From Glycine soja (Eukaryota; Streptophyta; Magnoliopsida; Fabales; Fabaceae): a stretch of DNA of 64,000 bases. The stretch covers positions 49,032,111-49,096,110 of the forward strand of contig NC_041003.1 of NCBI RefSeq assembly GCF_004193775.1, written 5' to 3'. Within the stretch, counting starts at the first letter, position 1. Each line of letters starts with the position of its first letter. The translations under genes and the position numbers were made by a program. Shown here piece after piece: positions 12,701 through 24,752 of this stretch. The notes below the pieces were generated by a model, which did not search any database, was not told where the DNA came from, and saw only the letters and a program-made list of their open reading frames with translations.

Positions 12701-13525
12701 GTTCTTTAGTGATATTTCATTTGCTGAGTACTATGCCCCTTGGCCATATCATGCACTAAAATGAAACATAGACATGCTCACGCTCTTACCTCTTATTGGT
12801 TGGAGCCTTGGAGGATCCTTTGCAAAGGTTGTATTTGTATTAGGGTGGTTTTGGAGGCTAACTTCAGGGGTGACACAGATTGTGTTGTGAGATATTGGGT
12901 GATTAGGTAGACTAATTTCAAGGTGGAGGAACCTACATTTTCTACTACTAGTGTGCAAACTGTCTTAGGATTCTACTTCATAAGATGTTTAATGGAACAA
13001 TTTGATTTTGTAAGTATACAAGAAGGCAAAATTTGAGATTTCTAGTCATAGGTTAGAATTGAGGGTCAATTTGCCTTCGTGTGTCTATCCTTCCCATGGG
13101 ATGGAGCTATTCTAAATTAGGTGATTTGATATTTATCTAGTAGTTTCACTTTGAATTGCCACCTAACTGCTATTGGTTTGAACCCACCGTACTTTTTATT
13201 CCTTTTTCTAAGTCTATTTTAACATGAATTAGCATATCAAAGCTTCAAAAAGTTGACTGCACCAATCCATTTGTTCAAACCTTTGCAATGAGGCTTCTTA
13301 TGGGAGCATGTATTTTTTAGTATCTTTTTAAATATAGTTTGTTGTACTTGTGGAGGTCCTTGAAAAATTAAGAAAAAGATTGGTGGTAACTGGTAAGAAA
13401 GTAAGAAATAGACTATAATACTGACTATGTGGATTGCTTATGATGTGGTTTTCTTATGAAAATAAATTTTAGTTGCAGGTATACATAATCTCTCAATCTA
13501 CTCATTTTTGCAGGCAAATCAGTAG
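9790..13525 (+). CDS. GPT: Plastid glucose-6-phosphate/phosphate translocator (GPT), 5 exons
   Basis: Inner-envelope antiporter that imports glucose-6-phosphate into non-green plastids in exchange for phosphate, feeding starch synthesis and the oxidative pentose phosphate pathway. Exons: 9790-10305, 10828-11050, 11452-11674, 12468-12681, 13514-13525 (395 aa); all introns are GT-AG and phase closes. Residues 1 to about 75 are Ser/Arg-rich and acid-poor, as in a transit peptide. The mature TPT/DMT-fold part begins near KVKIGIYFATWWVLNVVFN and carries the GPT hallmarks GHVAATVSMSKVAVSFTH, KSAEPAFSV, SGMNYYACLSMLSL and FHTPVQPINALGAAIAI. The family's conserved Lys and Arg residues are present. 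The last exon encodes only ANQ and the stop. GPT fits better than the triose-phosphate or xylulose-phosphate relatives because these motifs match GPT1/GPT2 closely. A TATAAGA at about 9548 could be the TATA box. The 3' UTR probably runs to about 13800. Confidence 0.93.
10595..10740. repeat. MITE-like repeat in GPT intron 1
   Basis: Contains GAAAGGTTTTAGAAAATTG near the start and GTGGCTGCAATTCGTCGCAAT inside, with internal AAGGCTTTT and AAGACCTTG segments. It resembles the better-preserved element in the lipocalin intron at 34228-34402 (AAGGTTTTAAA ends, (G)TGGCCGCAATTGC-type core). Ends are unclear. Confidence 0.3.
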
Positions 13526-14424
13526 GGTTGAGGAGTTGAGAATTATCCACTAACTTCTTTACATGTGGTCATACAAGGCCACCGATAAGGACGTTAATTT
13601 TGGAATGTGGTTGCTGGATTATGGTAAAGACTAGATGATCCAGCTTTCTGCCTAATTGTATACAATAATTAATAATGATGAGACTGCTGAGGAACATTAT
13701 CATTAGAGATTATTAGTTTTTTGACCCACCCTCCCTCTATTTCTGAATTATCATTAAGTTTGAGGAATAAACTTGTGTATTTGTTTAGTCTGAGGATAAT
13801 TTCTCTAGACATGGCATATTATAATAAGGTTTTCTTAATGATAATATAAGTATGGTTATCTGTTTAATGTTCGTTATGATTCACATTACTATTTATTAAT
13901 GCTTGCTAACACTAGGGAAGATGCTGGCTGGAGCTTTATTACATATTTCTGGGCATTTTTGAGATTGCTCACGAAACCTCACACCATCTGACAATCTATG
14001 ACAATCATTACTTTGGGGTGGGCGATTTTTGTATCTAGCTTTGGTTTTTGTCGTGTCTCAAATTGAGCAACAGAGATTTTTAGTGGCATGAAGATTGCTC
14101 ACGACACCTCAAACTCTAATTGGATTTCTCATGGAGACCTGATGTGTCCCACTTATAAAGTCACTGCCCACAATTATAGATGTTTTTCATTTCTTTTTGT
14201 TTTTGCTACAATGAGTAAGTTCTCCACAATTAGGGATTTATGATTTTCAAAACTGGTTTTAAATAATAAACCGGTTTTAAAACTAGTTTTAGAAACAAAC
14301 TGAATTTATCTCCACCGACAGTAAAAAAAATACACCTACACTCCATCACATCATTTATCCCTTTTTTTTTTTTTTCTCTCTTTATCTATATATATGTATA
14401 CACATATATGATACTGATTAAATT

Positions 14425-14530
14425 CATTTGAAAAAAATAGAGTACAAACAACAACGCTACAATTGCAAATTTATTTATATGTTCAAATTTGTTTCTAACA
14501 ATAGCAACCATTAATTCACTTTGAGAAAAT

Positions 14531-14579
<49 letters not shown>

Positions 14580-16000
14580 TAAAATTTATATTGTAACTAG
14601 TTATTTAACATTTAATAATTAATGTTATTGAAATTATTAGTTGTATACTTGTATTTAATATAAAACAACGAATATGATTGGGATAATTAATTATTCAATG
14701 ATAACATATTTCTTAAAAAAATATTTGAAAGAGATATCTTAATAATTTCTTTTAAAAAAATCAATTTCTCACATCATTTTAATTATTTTTTTTAAAATAA
14801 AAAATATCCTATTTATCACGCTAGACATAAGTTAATAAGTTAACATTGTTAGAACATAAGTTAACACTTAGTAAAGATTTTGTGAGGAAAGAGTAAAAAT
14901 AAGTTGTTTTTTTTTTAATTTAGGAATTAAAGTAGAGGTATAAAGTTTAGTAACTAAAAATATAATTCCATAAAAATATAAGAAACAAAAACATATTGTT
15001 TTTAATAATAATGATATCTTTATGGTCTTTTATGTACTCACTTTTCTTTTATTTTATTTCTCTATCATATCATTAATCCCATTTATTATTTTCTCCCTCC
15101 TTTCTCTATTTTATTTTACTCTAACTCTCTTTCTTCCATTTAAGTTCATTTAAAAAAAATTAGAATATAGACAACAATTGTATAGTAATTGGTTTCAAAT
15201 TTATTTATATGTTTACTAAAATCTGTTTCTAACAATTGAAGCCAATTGATTTTGTGTAATTAATATAGAGAGAGAGTGAATTCATATTATAAATAATTAT
15301 TTAATATTTAATGATTTATTTAATGTTTTACTAATATTTAATAATTAACATAAATGAAATTATTAAATAATTAATTTTATTGAAATTAATTATAATTAAT
15401 ATTAATATGGTTGGAGTTAAATAATTAATTCTTCAATACTAACATAAAATGAAAGTAATATTTTTTAAAAGATCACTTTCTTTTATTACAGAATGGTATG
15501 ATTGCTAACGTCCTTCTCATGCATTCAGAGAAAAAAAAAACGTTCGATCTTCTGATAAAAGAAATAGCTAATTTCCTATAACTTGACCATTGGTAATTAG
15601 CCATAAAAATTGTGGTGTTAGTACTTAATTGAAAAACGTATTGACGACATCCTTACCGTCTTTATGTGTATTGACTTTTCTAACATTTCATTTTTTTTCA
15701 ATATATCATCATTAATTTCTCTCCGTCTCTTTTATTTTTTTCTATCTCTTTCTTCCACTGATTTTAGTATACTAGTACTCATAATTTACTTAATACGACA
15801 AGAAAAAATTAATACAGGTTAAATTCATTTTAAAAAATAGAATATAAACAACAATTGTATAGTAGTTGATTACAAATTTACTTATATGTGTAGTAAATTT
15901 GTTTCTAACAATGAAAGCCATTAATTGACTTTGAGAAAATTAATATATATACACACACAGAATTTATATTGTAATCAATGATTTATTAATGATTTATTAA
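14425..16000 (+). repeat. Three diverged copies of an F-box upstream block
   Basis: Copies begin near 14425, 15148 and 15822. Each runs through TTCATTTnAAAAAAATAGA, ACAAACAACAA..GTA, CAAATTTATTTATATGT, TTGTTTCTAACAATnnAAGCCAT and TTTGAGAAAATTAATATA, and is followed by similar AT-rich DNA with TTTAATATTTAATGATTTA. A fourth copy lies at 19830-19995 just upstream of the F-box pseudogene, and a partial echo (TTTCTAACCATGGCTATCATTAAT) is at 16478. The repeats suggest several rounds of local duplication of the F-box promoter. Confidence 0.6.
14532..14574. repeat. (AT)n microsatellite
   Basis: About 21 alternating AT units, inside the first copy of the repeated upstream block. The equivalent place in the 15822 copy holds a short ATATATAC(AC)n run, so the microsatellite grew after the block was duplicated. 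Confidence 0.9.
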
Positions 16001-16576
16001 TATTTAATACTCAACATAAATGAAAGTATTTAATGAATACTTTTATTGAAACCAGTTATAATCAATATGATCAGAATAATTAATTATTCAATACTAAGAT
16101 AAAATGAAAATAAATCAACATTGTTACAAGTGTAGCAACTTGTATTCATTAGTTAAGTGTTTTAGAATTTTTATTTTTAACTTTAGATATAAAATAAATT
16201 ATATTAAAAAAATATTCATCTTCAATATGAAAAATTATTGATTTTTTAATTAAAAAATCATATTTAAAATGATTTGTAATTGGATGATAACATCAAAGAC
16301 TTTATACTAACATTATATAAATAATTAGAAATTAAATTTTTAAAAATGCATGTACACCTAATTAATCTTAAAATATTATTCTTCAGTATTTTAAGTATTC
16401 AAACTTTCAGTCAAAATCACACCCAATAACAATAATAATAATAATAATATTATAAGTTATTTACCTTCCTAAAATATGTTTCTAACCATGGCTATCATTA
16501 ATATAGACATTGAATCTAGTCAATCTACAAAGCAAAAAAGTAAAAGAGAAGAAAAAAAAAAACCATTACAAAAGTC

Positions 16577-16582
16577 AATATA
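16577..16582 (+). promoter_or_regulatory. Putative TATA box of the F-box gene
   Basis: TATATA in the context CAATATATACATC lies about 110 bp before the ATG at 16689. This would allow a start site near 16610 and a 5' UTR of about 80 nt. No other element is recognised. Confidence 0.35.
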
Positions 16583-16688
16583 TACATCTCAGAAACAATA
16601 TTTTGTTCTCACGAAACAAATCAGAAAGTTTGTCCATAGAGCTTCACTCATTGTCTTCATTATCAATCCCCCTATCACATAACTAGCC

Positions 16689-18462
16689 ATGGCAGTGAGC
16701 TCTGACTGCTTCTGTTTGTTACCAATCGAAGTGGTTTTAACCATCCTTTCACTCCTTCCCTTCAAGGAAGTTGTGAGAACTTGTGTACTCTCCAAGGACT
16801 GGTTGGACATATGCAAGTCCACTCCAAACATAGAGTTCAATGAACTCTTTTTCGTGAAACCCGATCAATCAAATGAAACAAGAGAAGCCCAGAGAAGGGC
16901 TTTTCTTGAGTTCATAAAATCTTGGATTGAAAACCACAAAGGAGCTACTATAGACAAGTTCTCTTTAAGTTTATCAATGCCTGCAAATGTTGGCGAGATC
17001 ATTAATGAATCCGTTGCTTTTGCTACACAACGTGGGGTGAAAGAGTTGGATCTTGACTTTGTTGATAGGAGTAAGAATGAGAATGGTGATTGTTCATACG
17101 ATAGTGACGAGGCATTGTTTGAATTACCATCACGGGTTTATGAGCACATAAGCCTTGAGTCTTTAAAGTTGTATTCATGCAGTTTTATTGAGACTAAAGT
17201 GCTTAACTTTCATGCACTCAAAGAAGTTTCTTTGGGTTGGATGGAAGTGAGGCTTACTGCTATCAAAGCTTTTCTTTTCAACTGTAAAAAGCTTGAGTGT
17301 TTGAGTTTTACAAGGTGTTGGAACTCAGATAAGTTTGACCTAGGTGAAGAAGAACACATGGGTCTAACAAAGCTCTTCCTGGACAAGTGCAATTTTGATT
17401 TTGATTATTTCAGAGTGAAAGCACCAAATCTTAAAATTTTCAAGTATTGCGGGTGGATAAACTTTGCCGTCGTAGAAATTGATTCACTCGCAATGGAAGA
17501 GGTAGATCTTGACTTCTCTCTAGAATCATCATTTGAAGAATTTGGTCATCCTATCTACAATCTGGTGAAAGATGTTTGTACTGCTAGAGTGCTGACAGTA
17601 TGTAGTTTTGTGCTTCAGGTATCAATTCGTCATCACCTTTTCTCTCAGAATTAATTTGACAATTGTTATGGTATATTAGTACTAGTTTTATAACTGTCTA
17701 TAAGGGTATAACAACCCTTAGTCCATGATAACATATATTCACTCTTTTGACTTGCTCCAGTTCTGATAATTTGGATGAACTGAAATATGGATTAATTAAA
17801 GAATCTTGTCTAAATTAAATTGTTTTAATTAACGTATTGTGTGTGATATTTTCAGGTAATTCCTACTGGTCCTGAACAGCTACGTATGGAAGTTGACATG
17901 GATGCACGACATTTGATAATGAAGACGGCCTTGGATGACGATGAGTTTATTGGAATCTCATTCTTCCTTAACAGTTGTCCCCTCTTAGAGCGTCTCACCA
18001 TTGAAATAGGTCCAAAAAGTGAGCTGTCTGTGAGTATCGATTACGTAAATTGAATTTGTTTTTCCTATATACATGTGTGTGTGTTGAGTTTTGGATTTTC
18101 TTTTAATTAAAACATCTTTGTGGTTATTTTCTATTAACAGAAAAGGAGGCTAATTTTTGTTGTAGGATTATGAACCAGCGTTTGAATTTACCAGCTTACT
18201 TTTCTGGATTGAATATTTGAATGTTTGCGAATGCTTGATTTCAAGTCTTGAAGTGGTGGAGATTAATGGCTTTAGAGGAACTCTGAATGAATATCGCTTC
18301 CTCGAGTATTTGATCTTTAGTGGGTATGTCTTGAAAAAGATTATCATAAACATGTTGAAGGATGATTCTGGTAGGACTGTGGAGTATTATTGCCGTCATA
18401 TGGCAGAACTTCTGTTGACATGTCCATGCACTTCAAGAAACTTAGAGATATCAATCTTTTGA
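16689..18462 (+). CDS. F-box/LRR (FBD-type) protein, intact, 3 exons
   Basis: Likely substrate receptor of an SCF (SKP1-cullin1-F-box) E3 ubiquitin ligase; substrate unknown. Exons 16689-17618, 17856-18029, 18166-18462 give 466 aa, all introns GT-AG and in phase 0. Residues about 8-50 form the F-box (LPIEVVLTILSLLPFKEVVR followed by SKDWL). Residues about 100-280 hold irregular leucine-rich repeats (LESLKLYSC, LKEVSLGW, LECLSFTRCW, LTKLFLDKC). The C-terminal exons carry the FBD-like part with the usual SCPLLERLTIEI and end in CPCTSRNLEISIF, close to the family's standard length. Plants have hundreds of such genes in fast-evolving clusters, so no orthologue name is justified. The decayed copy downstream at 20208-22757 shares exon structure and much sequence. 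Confidence 0.9.
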
Positions 18463-20207
18463 TAAATAGTTTTGAGAGAGTTGTATCAAATATCAATAAT
18501 GTCTTGAAGAAGTACTCTATCATTAATAATATTTTATAGAACCTTCAACTTTTTATTCACAAAAAAATACTTGCCATATGTCATATGTTTTAGTTCTAAT
18601 CCCGGTCTTTGTTTTTATGCATTTTTAGTTTGCAAACGTCACTTACTTATACAAGACATTTGTCTATATATTATATAAACGTATTTCTTTTTTTTTTTTT
18701 TTAGATTTCGCAGATTTCATTAAATACATATGTTACTTGTTATTTAAAAAATTTAATTTACAATAGCTTTTAATTGACGCGTGTTTCAGCTTAAGATTTT
18801 TCATTCTTACTTAAGGCTAAAATTTAGTATTTATATGCATTTTAATATCAAGCGTGAATATATTCATACATAAAATCTAAAGGCTCAAGTGGTACTTCCC
18901 ATCTATGACTTAATTTTTTTTATAAAATTTAAATAATAATAAAAACTTTAGAATATAATTAGTATGCTACTAATATATCAAGTTTTAGACATTTTTAGGC
19001 TTAATTTTATTTTTGGAGTATATCGTAATTTAGTGATTTTGGACTCTCAAGGTCCAATACGTGAATTGAATCATTCAAATATCATAATTAATTATTTTGC
19101 CATATTTTTTAACTATTTAATCATTCTTTATTATGTAACATTAGATAAAAACATATTATTGATGTGACAATTGACATGTTATAAAAAAGACACATTGACA
19201 TACAATAATTACAGTTTTAATTTCTCGATTATTTATGAGAGTTTAAAAATATAATTTAGTCACCCCAGTCATACACAAAAGTTATTGATTGAATTTATAT
19301 TTCATAATATTTCTTGAATTTTTAATTTGTGGTTAAGTATCAAAGTTCTAAATTGTAATTATATATTTATTAAATATTATTTTTCAAATAATCTTAAATT
19401 CTTAAATTTTATTTAAATAAGTTGTCTTATAATTTGTCTTAGGATACTCTTAAGCATTTGTCTTATAATTTTTTTTATCTATTTATTAACTTTTTGTTCT
19501 TATTTTATATGTGTAAAAAAATAAAATGACATTTATTTTGAAATGGAGAGAGGAATTTGTATTTGGATGACAATTTTTACACAACCAATTAATATTTATT
19601 AGTTTCTCTTAAAATAGTTCATGCATGTAAAACTAATTAATTATCTTAAAATGTTAATTATCCTACACTAGTTTACATTTATTAGTTTCTCTTTCTTCTT
19701 TTATTTGCTCTCACACTCTCTCTTTCTTCAATTAATACACAAAAAAATAAAGACATATTTTATATAAAAACTGATCATTCAAATAAGGAAACATAAAAAA
19801 AAAATGTTAAAGTAGGCTGAATTCAGTGAATTCATTAAAATATTGAAATACAAACAACAAATGTAAAGTAATTGATTGCAAATATATATTTATATGTTTC
19901 TTAAAATTTATTTCTAACCATGGAAACCATTGACCGTAAACAAAAAACCATGGAAACCATTGTGGGACTTGAGGAAATTAATTAATAGATATATACAATC
20001 TACAAAAAAGAAAAGCACAAATGAAGAAAAAAATCCCATATTAAAATTTTAAGCATTTTCACCAAAGGTTGCACCCATTGCCTTCATTTTTTCTTATACA
20101 TGCATATTTCAATCCCACTGAAATATTTGAAGAAATTTCAGAAACCTAGCTAATAGTCCTCTCCTCCACAACTTAACTATCAATCACCATATCATATAGC
20201 TAGAGTC
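18463..20207. other. Spacer between F-box gene and F-box pseudogene
   Basis: AT-rich DNA without a supported gene. The frame at 18964-19167 is composed of AT-rich codons and has no protein-like pattern. The last 380 bp hold the upstream block copy listed separately. Confidence 0.5.
19830..19995 (+). repeat. Fourth copy of the F-box upstream block
   Basis: Matches the blocks at 14425, 15148 and 15822 through TTCATTAAAATATTGAAATA, CAAACAACAAATGTAAAGTA, CAAATATATATTTATATGT and TTTCTAACCATGGAAACCATTG. It sits about 220 bp upstream of the pseudogene start, so it probably came with the duplicated gene. A short internal duplication ACCATGGAAACCATTG occurs at about 19917 and 19947. Confidence 0.6.
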
Positions 20208-22757
20208 ATGGCAAGCTCTGACCGCATCAGTTCATTGCCAATCCAATTGCTTATGACCATTGTTTCACTCCTTCCCTTCAAGGAATCTATGAGAGCTTCT
20301 ATCATATCCAGCAAATGGTTGAAAGCATGCAAGTTGACAAAAAACATAAAGTTCAATGAACTCTTTTTTGTTCAACCAGATCAGCCTGCTTAAACAAGAG
20401 AAATCCTGAGAAGGGATTTGGTTGAATTCATTCACTTTTGGATTGACAACTACAAAGGAACTGTGATGGAGAAATTCTCTTTAAGGTTTTCAATGCCTGG
20501 AAATCATGATTCTGATATCATTGATCAATGCGTTAGTTTTGCCACAGAACATGGGATGAAGGAGTTGGAACTTGACTTTGCTGATCCAAACTAGAATGAA
20601 AATAATATTTATTATGGTGATTATGATGAGGCGCTGTTTGAATTGCCAGAACAGGTTTATCAGCACGGTAGCCTTTAGTCTTTGAAGCAATATTCATGTA
20701 GTTTTGTTGAGACTGAAGTGCTTAACAACTTTCATGAACTAAAAGAAGTTTCTTTGGGTTGGATTGAAGTGAGACTCAGTGCTATCAAGGCTTTGCTTTC
20801 CAACTATAACATGTTGGAGAGTTTGAGTTTTAAAAGGTGTTGGAACTTAGAGAAGTTTGACCTAGGCGAGGAACAACACACAGGTCTTAGAAAGCTTGTC
20901 TTGGATAAGTGTCGCTTGAATTTGATGTTTCCAAAGTGAATGCACCAAATCTAAAAAATTTCTAGTACTGTGGGTTAATTAATGAACTTTTTCATCACGG
21001 AAATTTATTCTCCCGTAATGGAAGAGGAAAATCTTAATTTCTCTCTAGAATATGGATTCGAAGGACTTGGACATCCTCTTTATAATACGGTGGGAAATGA
21101 AATCTATTTACTGCAAGAGTTTTGACTGTATGCAGTTTTGTGCTTCAGGTATACATTCTTCCTCACCTCACCTTTTCTCTCTTGAAATTAATTTCTTAAT
21201 TATATTGTACATTGTCGTATATTATGATATAGTTTTAAAAAAATAACGTTAGACTCCAACTCTTTTGATCAATTGCTAGCTCCATTTCTTTTTTCATTGA
21301 ATTGAAACTAATTTTTTACCCATGTGATACACAGATAAAGTTTTGTTGTGTAATTATATGATAATTTTATATTTTAATTTTTATTGAATTATTTGTTTTG
21401 AGATATAATAAGTAAAACATTAAAAAAATTAATTTAATAAAAATAAGATAACATATATGTGTTAATGTAAAAAATTAATGTTATTATTACAGACAGCCGT
21501 AAATTTCTAAAACACATATCTAATCCTTCACGCGGCTTAAACATATGATAAAAAAAGATAAAAAAAAAAAGAGTATTATATTACAAATATACATGTAATT
21601 AAAAATGTTTGTTAGTATGTAATTCTTTACTTGAATTATTCCTCCAATAAAAATCATCATTGGTCCTAAAAAAAATAAAAACCATCAACCCTAGTAAATC
21701 AATGATACTAATACTTTTCAAATCGAGTGAGATTGTAGAATAAGAAATAGAAATATTATTGTATGAAATTATTTGAAAAAAATGATGAAAACATAGATGA
21801 AATCAATAATAAAAAAAACACAAATGGTTGTATATGGAACGTGAGTTAAACTCATTTACAAAACACACACCAAACATAACCATACTCATCTAAATTGTAA
21901 GTAATATAACATTTTTTACAAACACAATTAAAATAGGAGAAAAAAAGAAGAAAATAACAGAAAATAAAACAAATAAGGAAATCTTTTAAAATCAAAATTT
22001 ATCAGAAATTTATTACTTGTACCTAATATTATATTAAGGTTTAATATTTTATTAAGGTTTAAACAGAGTGTTAATGCAAGAGAAAGATGGAGGTTTAAAC
22101 TGAGTGTCAAAATGATATGTTTATTGTGTCGATTAACCTTTTTTTTTATGTGATAAAGGTTATTTCTACCGGGCTTGAACTGCTAGGTTTTCAAAGTGAC
22201 GACATGCTTGTGCAACATTTGATCATGAAGACGTACGGCTTTGCACAAGAACAAGTTCTTGGGAATCACATTCTTCCTCAAAAGTTGCCCAATGTTCCGA
22301 AAAAGATCCGTTTGTGAGTATCAATCACATACATTGAATTTGTTTCTCCTTTATATATACTATTAGGTTTTGAATTTGCTTTGCCTATATGTGTGGTTTT
22401 TTCTTTTGGAAAAAAAAAGGCTGGTAATTTTTGGTTGCATATATTGTACGTAGGATTATGAAGCCCCGTTTGTGTTTAATCGCACGCGATTCTGGAGTGA
22501 CAACGTGTGAGTGAGTTTATGAAAGCTCCTGGGTTTAAGTCTGGAAGTGGTGGTGATTAATGGGTTCAGTGGAACTGAGAATCAACTTCTTGTGCTCATG
22601 TATTTCATTGCTAATGGAGATATGTTGAAAAGTATCAGTAAAAAACATGCTGAAGGATGATTTTGGTAGGACCATGGAACCTCAATTCTGTGAAAACACA
22701 GAATTTTTGTTGACAGTTCCAAGGGTTGCAAGAAACTTAGAGATATCAATCCATTAA
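20208..22757 (+). pseudogene. F-box/LRR pseudogene, duplicate of the gene at 16689
   Basis: Same three-exon layout as the intact neighbour, but disabled. Exon 1 (about 20208-21148) keeps the start and F-box (LPIQLLMTIVSLLPFKE) but has stops at 20391, near 20592 and near 20676, and a frameshift near 20935. Exon 2 (22159-22313) is about 19 bp shorter than the intact one. Exon 3 (22454-22757) has several breaks and ends in the family tail. Intron 1 has grown to about 1 kb against 237 bp in the intact gene. The ATG, the exon ends TGCTTCAG|GT and the acceptor TAG|GATTATGAA are still recognisable, so this is a direct genomic duplicate, not a retrocopy. A transcript might still exist, but no full protein can be made. 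Confidence 0.9.
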
Positions 22758-23121
22758 TAAATTAATAATACATTTGAGAGTATTGTGAATATGCGACTGG
22801 GTGGTGCTACAGTAAATGTTAGTGTTTAAATTTTACAACAAAGTTGATATAATGTTATAACATCTCTTTATTTTATCTTATCATTCATTTTTTGGATTTC
22901 GTAACTTTAATTACACGAGGGTATTGAGTTTGGTGGTTATTTGAAAATATGCAATTTCTTTTCTTAGGAATTGTCTATTGGGTTCGTATTGAATACTGGA
23001 GGAAGGCTAACTAAATGTGCTTTTGATTAATATATTTGCTTTGCACACTTCTTTTTCTTTTTAAAGATGAAAATAAATATAAAATAAATAAAAATTTTAA
23101 GTTCTTAAAAAAAATAGTATA

Positions 23122-23235
23122 AACAAGTTGAAGGATGGTTCTTGGAGGATAATGGAATCTGATTCCCAAGAAAACGCAACAGGTTTATTGACGGTTCCAG
23201 GGGCTTCAAGAAATTTGGAGATATCAATCTTTTAA
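23122..23235 (+). pseudogene. Orphan fragment of an F-box last exon
   Basis: About 110 bp matching the end of the last exon of both F-box copies: it reads through KDGSWRIMESD and then GASRNLEISIF and a stop. It lies about 480 bp beyond the pseudogene, is preceded by unrelated AT-rich DNA, and has no F-box or LRR part. It is the remnant of a third duplicate or of an unequal exchange. Confidence 0.75.
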
Positions 23236-24752
23236 TAAATAATATTTGAGTAATAAATGATGTAATAAAAAAATTCTATAACAGATTCTAAAAATTAAGA
23301 AAAAAAAAAGAGAAGAATGAATAATATGAGATGAAATACATTTACGAATGAATTGTTGCATAAATAGCGCATAATCTTTGTTTTATTTTATTATGCTTAA
23401 TTACTTGCTAACATGGCCTCTGTTTTCAGTCCAAAAAAAAAAATGACGGGCTCTGTTTTGTTGTTGTGTACATAGGAATTTAGTTTTCGGAATGGAAAAA
23501 TGGGTAATATATAGATAAAAACTAAAAGTAGAAAAAAGGTATATAATTAAAATGAGGAGGTGTATTAAACAATTGCCTTAAGAAAGGCATCTAGGGTTTT
23601 TTCTTCACGAAAGGCATCTAGTTTTGAAACATTGGGCCGACGGCCCAAGACATTGGATTGTTGTTTTCTTTCTTCTTCTTTTTTTAATAAAGAAAATGAC
23701 ATTGTCAAATATGCAAAATGCTCAAACAAAACATAGTAGTTTGCCATAAAGATGACAAAAAGGAGCAAAGCTTATGTCGTTCTCTCTCACACACGCATCT
23801 TCCTATGTATTAAGATAATGCTACGATCATTTAAGCAAACACAACACCTCTTTATTGGTGATATTGTTTCTTTAATATATTTTTACAATATTTTTTATCA
23901 TTCACTTTTTTTTATTTTACAATATTTTTTAACATTTATTCTCTCTTTTTTAACTTCTCTTCATCCCACAAGTGCTTGCTTAATTTCGTGTTGACTTCCA
24001 CATAATTAGGCGTGGATGCCCATTATGAGTGAATATATTTAATAATTCTATTTTTATCCCATAAAAATATAACTATTTCTCTCTTAATACAAAATGAATG
24101 TAGAAAATTAGAAAGCATAAAACAGAGAGAATTTTACTATTTTACCTTGTTTAATTTTTGTATCACTCTTATTACTTACACCAGACACACAATGACACAA
24201 AACATGTCAAATTTTAAAAAATAAAAGCGTCTCAAACAAGAGAGACAGAGATTGAAACTTGTGAGGATAAATATTTTACTTTAAATGAAAAAATTATATA
24301 TTAAATCTTTTTATCATTCTCACACATAAACTACAATTTCTAATAAATCTTGAACAATGATAAAAAGAAAATGTGTTAGAGAGTATATTTATAGCATTAG
24401 ATTAGATGAATAAAAAAATATATCATACGAAAATTATATAGAAATAGAATTTCTCCTTTATCAGGGCAACATAGAAAATTATCAAGACCCCTGTGGGCTT
24501 TGACCTCAGCCACAACAGGGGTAAGCTTACCAGCGACAGAAAAACCGAGTCACAACGTCTCAGGTTCTCACTCTCTAAAGATGTATAGTCAAAATGGCCT
24601 ATTGAGACATGGAAATTAGGTACCTAGGTGGTGAATGGTGATAGATCCCAGCCAATATGAAAAAGTTGACTTGTTTTCTTTCTTTGTCATTCTATTTTTT
24701 ATTCTCTATCTTTTGTCCTTCTATATACATACGAATCAGTGTAAAGAACAAT
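23236..24752. other. Intergenic DNA and 3' flank of the GTPase gene
   Basis: No gene supported. The left part is AT-rich and contains the palindrome-like TGGGCCGACGGCCCA near 23633. A non-AT-rich stretch at about 24480-24600 (CCCCTGTGGGCTTTGACCTC and following) looks like a fragment of something older, but no frame or repeat end is clear. Confidence 0.45.

Larger units (their letters stand above)
13526..16688. other. GPT 3' flank and repeat-rich DNA upstream of the F-box gene
   Basis: About 13526-13850 is GPT 3' UTR and flank. From 13900 on there is no gene. Two similar segments with GATTGCTCACGA(A/C)ACCTCA lie at about 13961 and 14093. The rest is dominated by the (AT)n tract and by three diverged copies of the block described separately. 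The frame 16476-16682 is not protein-like. Confidence 0.5.
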
